64,000 nt of DNA from Paracoccus benzoatiresistens (GTDB taxonomy: Bacteria; Pseudomonadota; Alphaproteobacteria; Rhodobacterales; Rhodobacteraceae). The stretch spans positions 34,220 to 98,219 of the forward strand of contig NZ_JAPTYD010000011.1 of the NCBI RefSeq assembly GCF_026913015.1. Direction: 5' to 3'. The notes under the pieces are model-generated. The model saw nothing but the letters and a program-made list of their open reading frames with translations, had not been told where the DNA came from and did no database searches. Below are positions 57,714 through 64,000 of the stretch, piece after piece (positions within the stretch are counted from its first letter, which is position 1; each line of letters starts with the position of its first letter). A program made the translations under genes and the position numbers.

Positions 57714-58709
57714 TCAGGCCCGGAACAGGCCGCGATTGCCGAACAGCGCCGAGACCTCGGCATCGGGAAGGTCGTGATAGGCGGCCACGCGATCGACCTT
57801 TTCGGCCGATCCGAAGACCAGCGGCGTGCGCCCGTGCAGGTCGGTGATGGCGGCGTCCAGGATCGGCAGCGCGCCGTCTGTCGCCCGCCCGCCCGCCTGC
57901 TCGATGACAAAGGCGATGGGCGCGCATTCATAGAGCATTCGCAGCCGGCCCTTGTCGTAGCCCTTCCGGGCGTCCGAGGGGTAAAGGAAGATTCCGCCCC
58001 GCATCAGGATCCGATGCGCCTCGGCCACCAGGGACGCGATCCAGCGCATGTTGAAGTTGCGCTCGCGCGGGCCGTCGATGCCGGCCAGGCAGTCGTCGAT
58101 ATAGGCGCGGATCGGGCGCGGCCAGTGGCGATAGTTCGAGGCGTTGATGGCGAATTCGAAGAAACAGTCGGGCATCTGCACGCGCGGCGTGGTCAGATCG
58201 AAGCTGTCCGTGTCGGGGTTCAGCGTATAAAGCTGCGTGCCCTGGCCGAAGCTGACCACAAGACAGCAGCGCGGGCCATAGATGATGTATCCCCCGGCGA
58301 TCAGGTCACGGGCCGGACGCAGGAAGCTGGCCTCGGCTCCGTCCTCGGCCGGATAGACGGCGAAGATCGTGCCGATGGACACGTTGGTGTCGACGTTCGA
58401 CGATCCGTCCAGCGGGTCGATGGCCAGGGCGAAGGCTCCGCCGGGCTGCATGGCCAAGGGGGCGGGTTGTTCCTCGCTGGCATACCACCGCAACCCGGCA
58501 TCGCGCAGGGCATCGCGGAACAGGGCGTCGGCCTGGACATCCAGCCGCTTCTGCCCGTCCCCGTCGCTGTTCGTGCCGACCTCGGCCGACAGGCTGCCAT
58601 CGCCGCGCTGGATGACGCCTGCCAGGGTCGCGCCGCCGCGTGCCAGGGCCAGCATCAATGACCGGAACCGCGGCGGTATATGCGTGGTGTCGATGCTGGG
58701 CGTCGTCAT
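57714..58709 (-). CDS. fbp: Fructose-1,6-bisphosphatase class I
   Basis: 331 residues. The metal-binding signature is [23 protein letters not shown] and the C-terminal [10 protein letters not shown] block are also present. It hydrolyses fructose (and probably sedoheptulose) bisphosphate. It is the first gene of the cbb operon, divergent from cbbR with a 95-bp gap that holds the likely CbbR site. Confidence 0.96.
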   Translation of the reverse strand: MTTPSIDTTHIPPRFRSLMLALARGGATLAGVIQRGDGSLSAEVGTNSDGDGQKRLDVQADALFRDALRDAGLRWYASEEQPAPLAMQPGGAFALAIDPLDGSSNVDTNVSIGTIFAVYPAEDGAEASFLRPARDLIAGGYIIYGPRCCLVVSFGQGTQLYTLNPDTDSFDLTTPRVQMPDCFFEFAINASNYRHWPRPIRAYIDDCLAGIDGPRERNFNMRWIASLVAEAHRILMRGGIFLYPSDARKGYDKGRLRMLYECAPIAFVIEQAGGRATDGALPILDAAITDLHGRTPLVFGSAEKVDRVAAYHDLPDAEVSALFGNRGLFRA

Positions 58710-58772
58710 CGGCCCCTCCCTTGGCGTCTGATGGGAGGAGGTTGACAGCCGGGAGTTTTCAAGGAAATTTAA

Positions 58773-58791
58773 TAATCTGGAAGTCGGATTA
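58773..58791. promoter_or_regulatory. Candidate CbbR binding site in the fbp-cbbR gap
   Basis: Inverted repeat TAATC-N9-GATTA in an AT-rich patch of the divergent gap, with further TNA-type half sites at TCA (58759-58761) and TAA nearby. LysR-type CbbR proteins bind such sites and control both directions. The motif match is by eye. Confidence 0.5.
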
Positions 58792-58804
58792 GATACTGGT
58801 GAAG

Positions 58805-59725
58805 ATGAAACTTGACGGGATCAGCCTGCGCCAGTTGCGCTGCCTGCGGGCGGTCGCGGGCAGCGGCAGCCTGACCGGTGCCGCAGGCCTGCTGGGCCTG
58901 ACCGCGCCCGCCATCCACAGCCAGCTTCGCGGGCTGGAGGATCTGGCCGGCTGCCCGCTGGTCCTGCGAGGTGAGCATGGCGCCTTTCGTCCCACCCGCG
59001 AAGGCGAGGCCCTGCTTCTGGCCGAAGCGCAGATCGCCACCGCCCTTTCCCGCGCGGGTCGCGAGATCGGCGCGCTTCAGCAAGGCCATGTCGGCAATGT
59101 GGTGCTGGGCGTGGTCTCGACCGGCAAGTATTTCGCCCCCGGCCTGGTTGCGAGGCTCTTGCGACTTTTGCCCGATATCGAGGTGACGCTGCGCATCGGC
59201 AACCGCGATGCGGTGCTGGCGGCGCTGGCCGGCGACGACCTTGATCTGGCGATCATGGGACGCCCGCCGCGGGAACCTGCCGTCATTGCCGACCCGGTCG
59301 GCCCCCATCCCCATATCATCATCGCGGCGCCCGATCACCCCTTGGCCGATGCCGACCCGGTGATGCCGGGCGACCTTCTGGCCCAGACCTTCCTGTCGCG
59401 CGAGGAAGGGTCGGGCACGCGGATCCTGATGACCCGTTTCCTGGACCGCATCGGCGAGGGCGCGACATGGCGCGCTGTCGAGATGGGCACCAACGAGACC
59501 ATCAAGCAGGCGGTGATCGCGGGCCTTGGCGTGGCGCTGATCTCTCAGCACACCGTGACCGAGGAATTGCGCAGCGGCCGCCTGATTGCCTTGCGCGGCA
59601 TCGGCCTGCCGATCCAGCGCAGCTGGTACCTGCTGCGCCGCGCCGACCGCGAGATGAGCGCGGCGACCGCCCGGATCCGCGACGAAACCCTGGCCATGCG
59701 CGGCAGCTTCCTGCCGCAGCTTTAG
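58805..59725 (+). CDS. cbbR: LysR-family regulator of Calvin-cycle genes CbbR
   Basis: 306 residues from ATG 58805; a GTG at 58799 would add two. The N-terminal LysR HTH ([16 protein letters not shown] ... [14 protein letters not shown]) is followed by the two-lobe effector domain, with [16 protein letters not shown] at the hinge and [11 protein letters not shown] near residue 240. It activates the cbb operon in response to metabolites such as RuBP. It is divergent from fbp, as usual. Its stop overlaps the flgD stop on the other strand. Confidence 0.93.
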   Translation: MKLDGISLRQLRCLRAVAGSGSLTGAAGLLGLTAPAIHSQLRGLEDLAGCPLVLRGEHGAFRPTREGEALLLAEAQIATALSRAGREIGALQQGHVGNVVLGVVSTGKYFAPGLVARLLRLLPDIEVTLRIGNRDAVLAALAGDDLDLAIMGRPPREPAVIADPVGPHPHIIIAAPDHPLADADPVMPGDLLAQTFLSREEGSGTRILMTRFLDRIGEGATWRAVEMGTNETIKQAVIAGLGVALISQHTVTEELRSGRLIALRGIGLPIQRSWYLLRRADREMSAATARIRDETLAMRGSFLPQL

Positions 59726-60384
59726 CTTGGCTCGCGCAACGCCTCGATCTCGCTGGCCAGGGCCGATCCGCCGCCTTCGAAGATCAACTCGATCCCCCGG
59801 GCGCCGATCTGGGCCTCGGTGACGCGGACATAGGCACCAACCGCGTCTTCCGAGATCACCTCGCCCGCCCGGCTGCTTTCGATCACGAAGGAATAGCGCC
59901 CGTTGGCCAGCTTCTCGCCCGCCTCGTCGCGGCCAAGCCAGTCGATCTGGCCCTCGCCCGGCCCGATGTCCTCGCGCGATACCTCCCGGCCTGATTCGTT
60001 CAGCACCACCAGCGTGACACTGTCGGCGCGGCTGTCGGGCTTGATATCCAGCGTCAGCGCCTCGTCCCCGAACCAGACCGGCTCGGTCGTGCGGACCTCT
60101 TTGCCGATCCAGTCCGACAGTTGCCCCAGGTTGCTTCCCGATTGCACGATCATGTGCTCCAGCAGCATGTTTGTCTGGGCCTGCTGTTCGACCCCCGAGA
60201 AGGTCGCGAGTTGGACCGCGAAATCCGTCCCCTCCATCGGGTTCAGCGGATCCTGGTTCCGAAGCTGCGTGGTCAGCATCCTCAGAAAGGTGTCGTAATT
60301 CGTCGAACCGGCCGAACCCGCGCCGGATGCGATGGTCGTGGCCGCGGTCGTTGCGGCGGTCGAGCTGGCAATTGCGGAAACCAA
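59722..60384 (-). CDS. flgD: Flagellar hook-capping protein FlgD
   Basis: 220 residues. The N-terminal signature is YDTFLRMLTTQLRNQDPLNP, then EGTDFAVQLATFSGVEQQ, with a Ser/Thr/Ala-rich leader and an Ig-like C-terminal domain. It caps the growing hook so FlgE subunits can assemble, and is exported by the flagellar system without a cleaved signal. It follows fliK on the same strand with only 12 bp between. Confidence 0.93.
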   Translation of the reverse strand: MVSAIASSTAATTAATTIASGAGSAGSTNYDTFLRMLTTQLRNQDPLNPMEGTDFAVQLATFSGVEQQAQTNMLLEHMIVQSGSNLGQLSDWIGKEVRTTEPVWFGDEALTLDIKPDSRADSVTLVVLNESGREVSREDIGPGEGQIDWLGRDEAGEKLANGRYSFVIESSRAGEVISEDAVGAYVRVTEAQIGARGIELIFEGGGSALASEIEALREPS

Positions 60385-60396
60385 CGGATCTTCCTT

Positions 60397-61299
60397 TCAG
60401 ATGCGGATATCCAGTCGCGCCGGGATCGCCATCGGCGTCCAGGCGACTGGAACGGATTGAACGGGCACTGCTGCGGCCAAGGCCGGGCGGTCGGAGGCTG
60501 CCGTCATCGGATGGCCGCCACGCGAATCGGAAGGGATATCGCCCTGGAATTCGAAAGAGGCATCGGGCATCCCCGCATCGCCCAGGAATTCCTGCAGAAT
60601 GGCCGCGTTGCGGCGCAACTGGTCCAGGATCTCGGGCCGTTCGGCCCAGACGACGACATGCGGGCTGTGATCGGGGCCCGACAGAACCATGCGGACCCGG
60701 CCCAGTTCCTCGGGCGAAAGCGCGATCTCGACAACATCGTCGCGCGCCGTGACCACCGCCTCGGCGATCTGGCGCGCGGCAGGGACGATGGCAAGCTTGG
60801 CCGGGCGTGGCTCGGCTGCCGTCTCGGCCGGCGCATGGGCCACAGCCTCGTCACGGGCAGCGGGCACGACCGGCGGGGCAGCCGGATCGGACAGAAGCGG
60901 TTCTACCTTGGCCACATCTGCGTCCGCGAGGGGCGGCTCGATCGGCGCCATGTCGGTCGAGGGCGTATCCAGTGAGGGGACCTCCAGGGGCGCCGGCAAA
61001 AGGGTTGCCCGCGTCCTTTCAGGCATAACCTCTGCCTCGGCCACTGCGGCATCATCGGGCGGCAGGCCTGTCTCGCGCAGGGCGCCGGTAATGCCTGACA
61101 GATCCTCGATCAGCATCTGCAGCGGATCGGGTGTGGGGGCCGCGGGGTCCCCCTTGGCCTCGGCCAGCTCGGCCGCCTCCTCGGGCGGCGCATCTTCAAG
61201 GGTGAAGCAGGCGGCCACCTGCTCGCCCTCGGCTGCCGGTTCGGCAAGCGCCACCGGCTGCATGAAAGTCACGACGGGTAAAACAATACACTCTGCCAT
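60397..61299 (-). CDS. fliK: Flagellar hook-length control protein FliK-like
   Basis: 300 residues. A long acidic, Pro/Ala-rich disordered N-terminal part leads to a C-terminal domain with EIALSPEELGRVRMVLSG, the FliK-C core pattern. It measures hook length and switches export specificity. It is shorter than the roughly 400-residue enteric protein. It is upstream of flgD and divergent from the rod-binding gene. Confidence 0.85.
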   Translation of the reverse strand: MAECIVLPVVTFMQPVALAEPAAEGEQVAACFTLEDAPPEEAAELAEAKGDPAAPTPDPLQMLIEDLSGITGALRETGLPPDDAAVAEAEVMPERTRATLLPAPLEVPSLDTPSTDMAPIEPPLADADVAKVEPLLSDPAAPPVVPAARDEAVAHAPAETAAEPRPAKLAIVPAARQIAEAVVTARDDVVEIALSPEELGRVRMVLSGPDHSPHVVVWAERPEILDQLRRNAAILQEFLGDAGMPDASFEFQGDIPSDSRGGHPMTAASDRPALAAAVPVQSVPVAWTPMAIPARLDIRI

Positions 61300-61405
61300 C
61301 TGGCGATTCCCGAACCATTACCAGGAAAGGGATAGGCATGACTCCTTACGATTTATTTACCGCAAGGCGCTAATTCCGAAGAAACCTCGCAAATCGGGAA
61401 AGATC

Positions 61406-61648
61406 ATGCACGTCAGCCAAATTCAGGTGCCACCACCGACAGAGAAATCCACGCCACCGGCGGCGGAAAAACTGGAACAGGCATTCCTTGAAGAAATGTT
61501 GAAATATTGTGGCCCGAAATCGGCCGATGGCGCCTTCGGGGGCGGCATTGGCGAGGACCAGTTCGGCAGTTTCCTGACCCAGGAATATGCCGCCGTCATG
61601 GCCGCGCAGATCGACCTCGGCTTTGGCAAACGGATGGGGCTGCAATGA
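61406..61648 (+). CDS. FlgJ-like rod-binding domain protein
   Basis: 80 residues. It has the rod-binding pattern of FlgJ (EKLEQAFLEEMLKYCGP ... GEDQFGSFLTQEYAAVMA), without the muramidase domain, as is common in alphaproteobacteria. It helps rod assembly in the periplasm. Its stop overlaps the next start (ATGA). The longer open frame upstream runs antisense through fliK. Confidence 0.82.
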   Translation: MHVSQIQVPPPTEKSTPPAAEKLEQAFLEEMLKYCGPKSADGAFGGGIGEDQFGSFLTQEYAAVMAAQIDLGFGKRMGLQ

Positions 61649-61962
61649 AAACAAGGCACAAGGCGATGCTGGACGGCATCCAGCAGGCCATCATTTCCGG
61701 CGATGCCACGCTTGCCCTTGCCCGGATCGAGGCACTGGCCAAGCGATTCGAGCGCGACCGCCTGAACCTGGATGCTAGGCCCCAGATCGAGCAGACCCTG
61801 CTGCATCTGCGCCGTCTGGCCGAGGATTCGGCGCGCGGAACACAACGCGCCATCGACCAGATCAGGGACATCCTGCAAAACGCGCGGACCCTGCAAACCT
61901 ATGACCAAGCGGGGCGTCGCCGGCAGACGCCGACAAGCGCCGCAATGCCGCAGCGGTTTTAG
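61645..61962 (+). CDS. Small helical protein of the flagellar locus, function unknown
   Basis: 105 residues, almost wholly helical and rich in Arg, Gln and Ala (IEALAKRFERDRLNLD, LLHLRRLAEDSARG). It is coupled to the FlgJ-like gene by ATGA. The size, charge and position fit a flagellar chaperone such as FlgN, but no diagnostic motif is visible. Confidence 0.7.
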   Translation: MKTRHKAMLDGIQQAIISGDATLALARIEALAKRFERDRLNLDARPQIEQTLLHLRRLAEDSARGTQRAIDQIRDILQNARTLQTYDQAGRRRQTPTSAAMPQRF

Positions 61963-62134
61963 CTAAAATCCTTTGTGTTCAATGTTTGGAGGCTGCGCGC
62001 AAATTCATTATCCGTAAATCACCGGCTGCTAGGACTGCGGTCATGCCGAAAGCGGCACAGGGACAAAAGCCCAGGGTCAGAAGGCCAACCGTCACAATCG
62101 CGGATGCAAAGCATCCCTTATATTCGAGGATAAG

Positions 62135-62977
62135 ATGTCCAGTATTCTGACCAACAACGGCGCCATCGTCGCCCTGCAGACCCTGAAGAACGTGAACTCC
62201 AACCTGAACAAGGCGCAGTCGGAGATTTCGACCGGCAAGACCATTTCCAGCGCCTCGGACAATGCCGCGCTGTGGGCCATTTCCAAGACCATGGAAACCG
62301 ACCAGGCCGCAGCCAAGACCATCCAAAGCAGCCTGAACGTCGCCAATGCGACTGTCACGACGGCTCTGAAGGGGTCCGACGAGGTTGTGAAACTTCTGAC
62401 CGACATGAAGAACCTGGCAGCCAGTGCCGGCACCGACGGCTTTGATTTCACCACCGTTCAGAACCAGATCACCGAGAAGATGGCAAACATCACCTCGATC
62501 GTGTCCGGAACGCAGATGAACGGGGTCAACCTGCTCAGCACCGACGGGATCAACGGCGGCGCGACCTTCACCACGCTGGCCTCTCTGGACCGGACCTCGG
62601 GAACGGGCACCACGACCGCCAACACCATCGTCGTCAATTCGCTGGACTACGAGGCTGACATCGTCGGCGGAACACTTGATGCCATCACCGATCAGGCAAG
62701 TGCGGTCACCGCCAAGGGCCAGATCGAGACCTTGCTTGACATCGCAATCGCGGGGTCGGCGACCCTTGGTGCGGCATCGGCGCGGATCACCGACCAGGCC
62801 AAGTTCGTGGGCAACCTGGCGGATTCGCTCAAGGTCGGCATCGGCTCGCTGGTGGATGCGGACATGGAGGAAGCCTCGGCCCGCCTCCAGGCGCTGCAGA
62901 CCCAGCAGCAGTTGGGCATCCAAGCCCTGTCGATCGCGAACCAGGCACCCTCGGCGATCATGAGCCTGTTCCGCTGA
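62135..62977 (+). CDS. fliC: Flagellin
   Basis: 280 residues, a compact flagellin. The conserved N-terminal D0/D1 helices (SSILTNNGAIVALQTL, NKAQSEISTGKTISSASDN) and C-terminal D0 (LQTQQQLGIQALSIANQAP) flank a short central region. Subunits polymerise into the filament after export. GAGGATAAG precedes the ATG. A perfect hairpin follows the stop. Confidence 0.97.
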   Translation: MSSILTNNGAIVALQTLKNVNSNLNKAQSEISTGKTISSASDNAALWAISKTMETDQAAAKTIQSSLNVANATVTTALKGSDEVVKLLTDMKNLAASAGTDGFDFTTVQNQITEKMANITSIVSGTQMNGVNLLSTDGINGGATFTTLASLDRTSGTGTTTANTIVVNSLDYEADIVGGTLDAITDQASAVTAKGQIETLLDIAIAGSATLGAASARITDQAKFVGNLADSLKVGIGSLVDADMEEASARLQALQTQQQLGIQALSIANQAPSAIMSLFR

Positions 62978-62990
62978 TCGATGACACGCA

Positions 62991-63011
62991 GGGGCGCCAG
63001 ACCGGCGCCCC
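62991..63011 (+). terminator. Hairpin between fliC and flaF
   Basis: Perfect 8-bp stem GGGGCGCC/GGCGCCCC with an AGACC loop, 13 bases after the fliC stop. Without a T-run it may act as a partial terminator or mRNA stabiliser, raising flagellin over flaF and flbT. Confidence 0.55.
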
Positions 63012-63047
63012 GCAACCCGCAGAACCCCCCAGATCAGGAAGATCACC

Positions 63048-63413
63048 TTGAACGCGGTTCCGTCTTTTGCCGGGCATGGCTATGGCAGCAGCATCCTCCG
63101 CACCCCGCGCGATGCCGAATACGAAGTCCTCTCTCGCGTTACGCGGATGCTGCGCCAAGCGGCCGAGGATAACCACGGCCGCGACCTGATCGCGGCGGTG
63201 CACAAGAACAACCAGATGTGGACGATCCTGGCCGCCGACCTTGCCAGCTCGGGAAACGGGCTGCCGGACGAGGTCCGGGCGGGCCTTTTGTCGCTCGCCA
63301 GCTTCTCGCTGCGCCACGGGCATCTGGCGATGGCAGGCAAGGCAAAGATCGACCCATTGATTGACATCAACATGTCGGTGATGCGTGGCTTGCGCCAGGA
63401 GGCTTCGGCATGA
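63048..63413 (+). CDS. flaF: Flagellar biosynthesis regulator FlaF
   Basis: 121 residues from a TTG start at 63048 with AGGA about eight bases upstream. Family features are RDAEYEVLSRVTRML, HKNNQMWTILAADL and the LASFSLRHG block. FlaF promotes flagellin synthesis and export in alphaproteobacteria, opposing FlbT. It overlaps flbT by ATGA. Confidence 0.92.
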   Translation: MNAVPSFAGHGYGSSILRTPRDAEYEVLSRVTRMLRQAAEDNHGRDLIAAVHKNNQMWTILAADLASSGNGLPDEVRAGLLSLASFSLRHGHLAMAGKAKIDPLIDINMSVMRGLRQEASA

Positions 63414-63814
63414 GCGGCCTTGTCCTGAAGCTTGCCCCGAACGAACGCGTGCTGATCAATGGCGCCGTCATTGAAAACGGCGATCGCCGGTCCAAGATCG
63501 CGATCCGTACGCCAAATGCACATGTCCTGCGCCTGAAGGATGCGATCCATCCCGATCGCGCGAATACCCCGGCCGGCCGTGCCTGCTATATCGCGCAGCT
63601 GATCCTGTCCGGCGACGCTCAGCCGGCCGAGGGCAAGCGCCAGTTGCTGCTGGCCATCACGCAGCTTGCGCAGGTCTTCGATGATGCGGCGGGGCAGGCG
63701 ATCCTGCAGGATGCCCGGACAAGTGTCGAGGACGGCGCGATCTATCCTGCCCTGCGCCGCTTGCGCGAACTTCTGCCGCAGGAAGACCAGCTTCTCCACG
63801 CCCGCCGCCAGTGA
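63410..63814 (+). CDS. flbT: Flagellin mRNA regulator FlbT
   Basis: 134 residues. It begins MSGLVLKLAPNERVLINGAVIENGDRRS, the standard FlbT start, with TPAGRACYIAQLIL in the middle. It binds the flagellin mRNA leader and represses its translation until the hook is complete. It is co-translated with flaF. Confidence 0.94.
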   Translation: MSGLVLKLAPNERVLINGAVIENGDRRSKIAIRTPNAHVLRLKDAIHPDRANTPAGRACYIAQLILSGDAQPAEGKRQLLLAITQLAQVFDDAAGQAILQDARTSVEDGAIYPALRRLRELLPQEDQLLHARRQ

Positions 63815-63821
63815 AGGTGCC

Positions 63822-63977
63822 ATGACCTCTGCCATCAGCATCGGAATCACTGGCATCGCTGGTTGGCGCATCCTTCAGCGGATCGAGGCGCGGCAGGTCG
63901 AGGCCACGGCAAAGGACCCTGTTATACCAACGGCCCTAAGCATTGACCGCTTTTGCATACTCACGCGTAGCAACTGA
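63822..63977 (+). pseudogene. DUF1217-like flagellar gene, cut off after about 33 codons
   Basis: The first about 33 residues (MTSAISIGITGIAGWRILQR then IEARQVEATAK) resemble the start of the DUF1217 proteins that follow flbT in many Rhodobacteraceae. After KDPVI the reading changes to unrelated residues and stops at 63977, where the family normally continues for well over 100 residues. The break coincides with the edge of a likely insertion sequence near 63921. The rest of the gene would lie beyond the window if the element is an insertion. Confidence 0.6.
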
Positions 63978-64000
63978 TCGGACGCGCTCGGGGTCGCCTG
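63921..64000 (-). mobile_element. End of a probable insertion sequence, cut by the window edge
   Basis: From about 63921 (GTTATACCAACGGCC) the base composition drops and the DUF1217 reading is lost. The end sequence looks like an insertion-sequence terminal repeat. A minus-strand frame entering from the right edge ends just inside it. Only one end is visible, so the family and target duplication cannot be determined. Confidence 0.5.
63936..63998 (-). CDS. C-terminal fragment of a probable transposase
   Basis: Twenty codons and a TAG are visible on the minus strand, giving a tail GDPERVRSVATREYAKAVNA. It ends about 15 bases from the presumed element end, as transposase genes usually do. The residue pattern resembles transposase C-termini but is too short to assign a family. 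Confidence 0.4.
   Translation of the reverse strand, partial: GDPERVRSVATREYAKAVNA

Noticed and set aside
61338..61373. A 10-codon frame in the fliK-flgJ divergent gap
   Set aside because: It starts with ATG but has no clear ribosome site or leader-peptide logic and is short enough to be chance.

Overview
The window is GC-rich, gene-dense chromosomal DNA from an alphaproteobacterium, most likely Paracoccus or a close relative in the Rhodobacteraceae. The clues are the order rpsT-dnaA-dnaN-recF-gyrB, a red-type RuBisCO operon with CbbX, a PQQ cluster with 'quinoprotein relay' accessory genes, an AglEFGK-type sugar transporter, and flagellin with the alphaproteobacterial regulators FlaF and FlbT. 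The genus is an inference from gene order and protein style, not from a search.

Layout: (1) 1-7.7 kb: the end of an EamA transporter, a glutathione-transferase-like protein with a divergent WYL regulator, then a tightly overlapping four-gene DNA-repair cassette (exonuclease, ATP-dependent ligase, Lhr-like helicase, phosphoesterase). (2) 7.7-16 kb, minus strand: an outer-membrane protein, then gyrB, recF, dnaN, dnaA and rpsT. Between dnaN and dnaA lies an unusual 0.36-kb insert bounded by exact 33-bp direct repeats. It carries a 24-residue hydrophobic peptide gene and two strong hairpins. (3) 16-20 kb: enoyl-CoA hydratase and mutM (minus), ubiE and ubiB (plus). (4) 20-30 kb: a PQQ/quinoprotein module. 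On the minus strand it holds pqqABCDE, a SoxYZ-like carrier, a LuxR-type regulator, a FIST protein, a hybrid kinase and two unknown exported proteins; a divergent metallohydrolase lies on the plus strand. (5) 30-37 kb: the AglEFGK transporter and a membrane glucose dehydrogenase that would use the PQQ. (6) 37-42.5 kb: a GAF-Fis regulator, a palindromic operator, an aldehyde dehydrogenase, topoisomerase IB, a DUF779 protein and argC.

(7) 42.6-47.4 kb, minus strand: the glycine cleavage genes gcvT-gcvH-gcvP behind a tandem glycine riboswitch. (8) 47.5-49.2 kb: a large fusion of a sulfotransferase-like P-loop domain with a GT90/CAP10-like glycosyltransferase domain. (9) 49.2-59.7 kb: the Calvin-cycle operon fbp-prk-tkt-fba-cbbL-cbbS-cbbX-rpe, followed by an SDR gene, on the minus strand, with cbbR divergent. 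(10) 59.7-64 kb: flagellar genes flgD and fliK (minus), a flgJ-like gene, an unknown gene, fliC, flaF, flbT and a DUF1217-like gene. The last is cut off by what looks like an insertion sequence at the window edge.

Together these suggest a metabolically versatile organism that oxidises sugars or alcohols in the periplasm with quinoproteins, fixes CO2 by the Calvin cycle, recycles C1/glycine carbon, and has or had a flagellum. No tRNA gene, rRNA gene or CRISPR array was seen.
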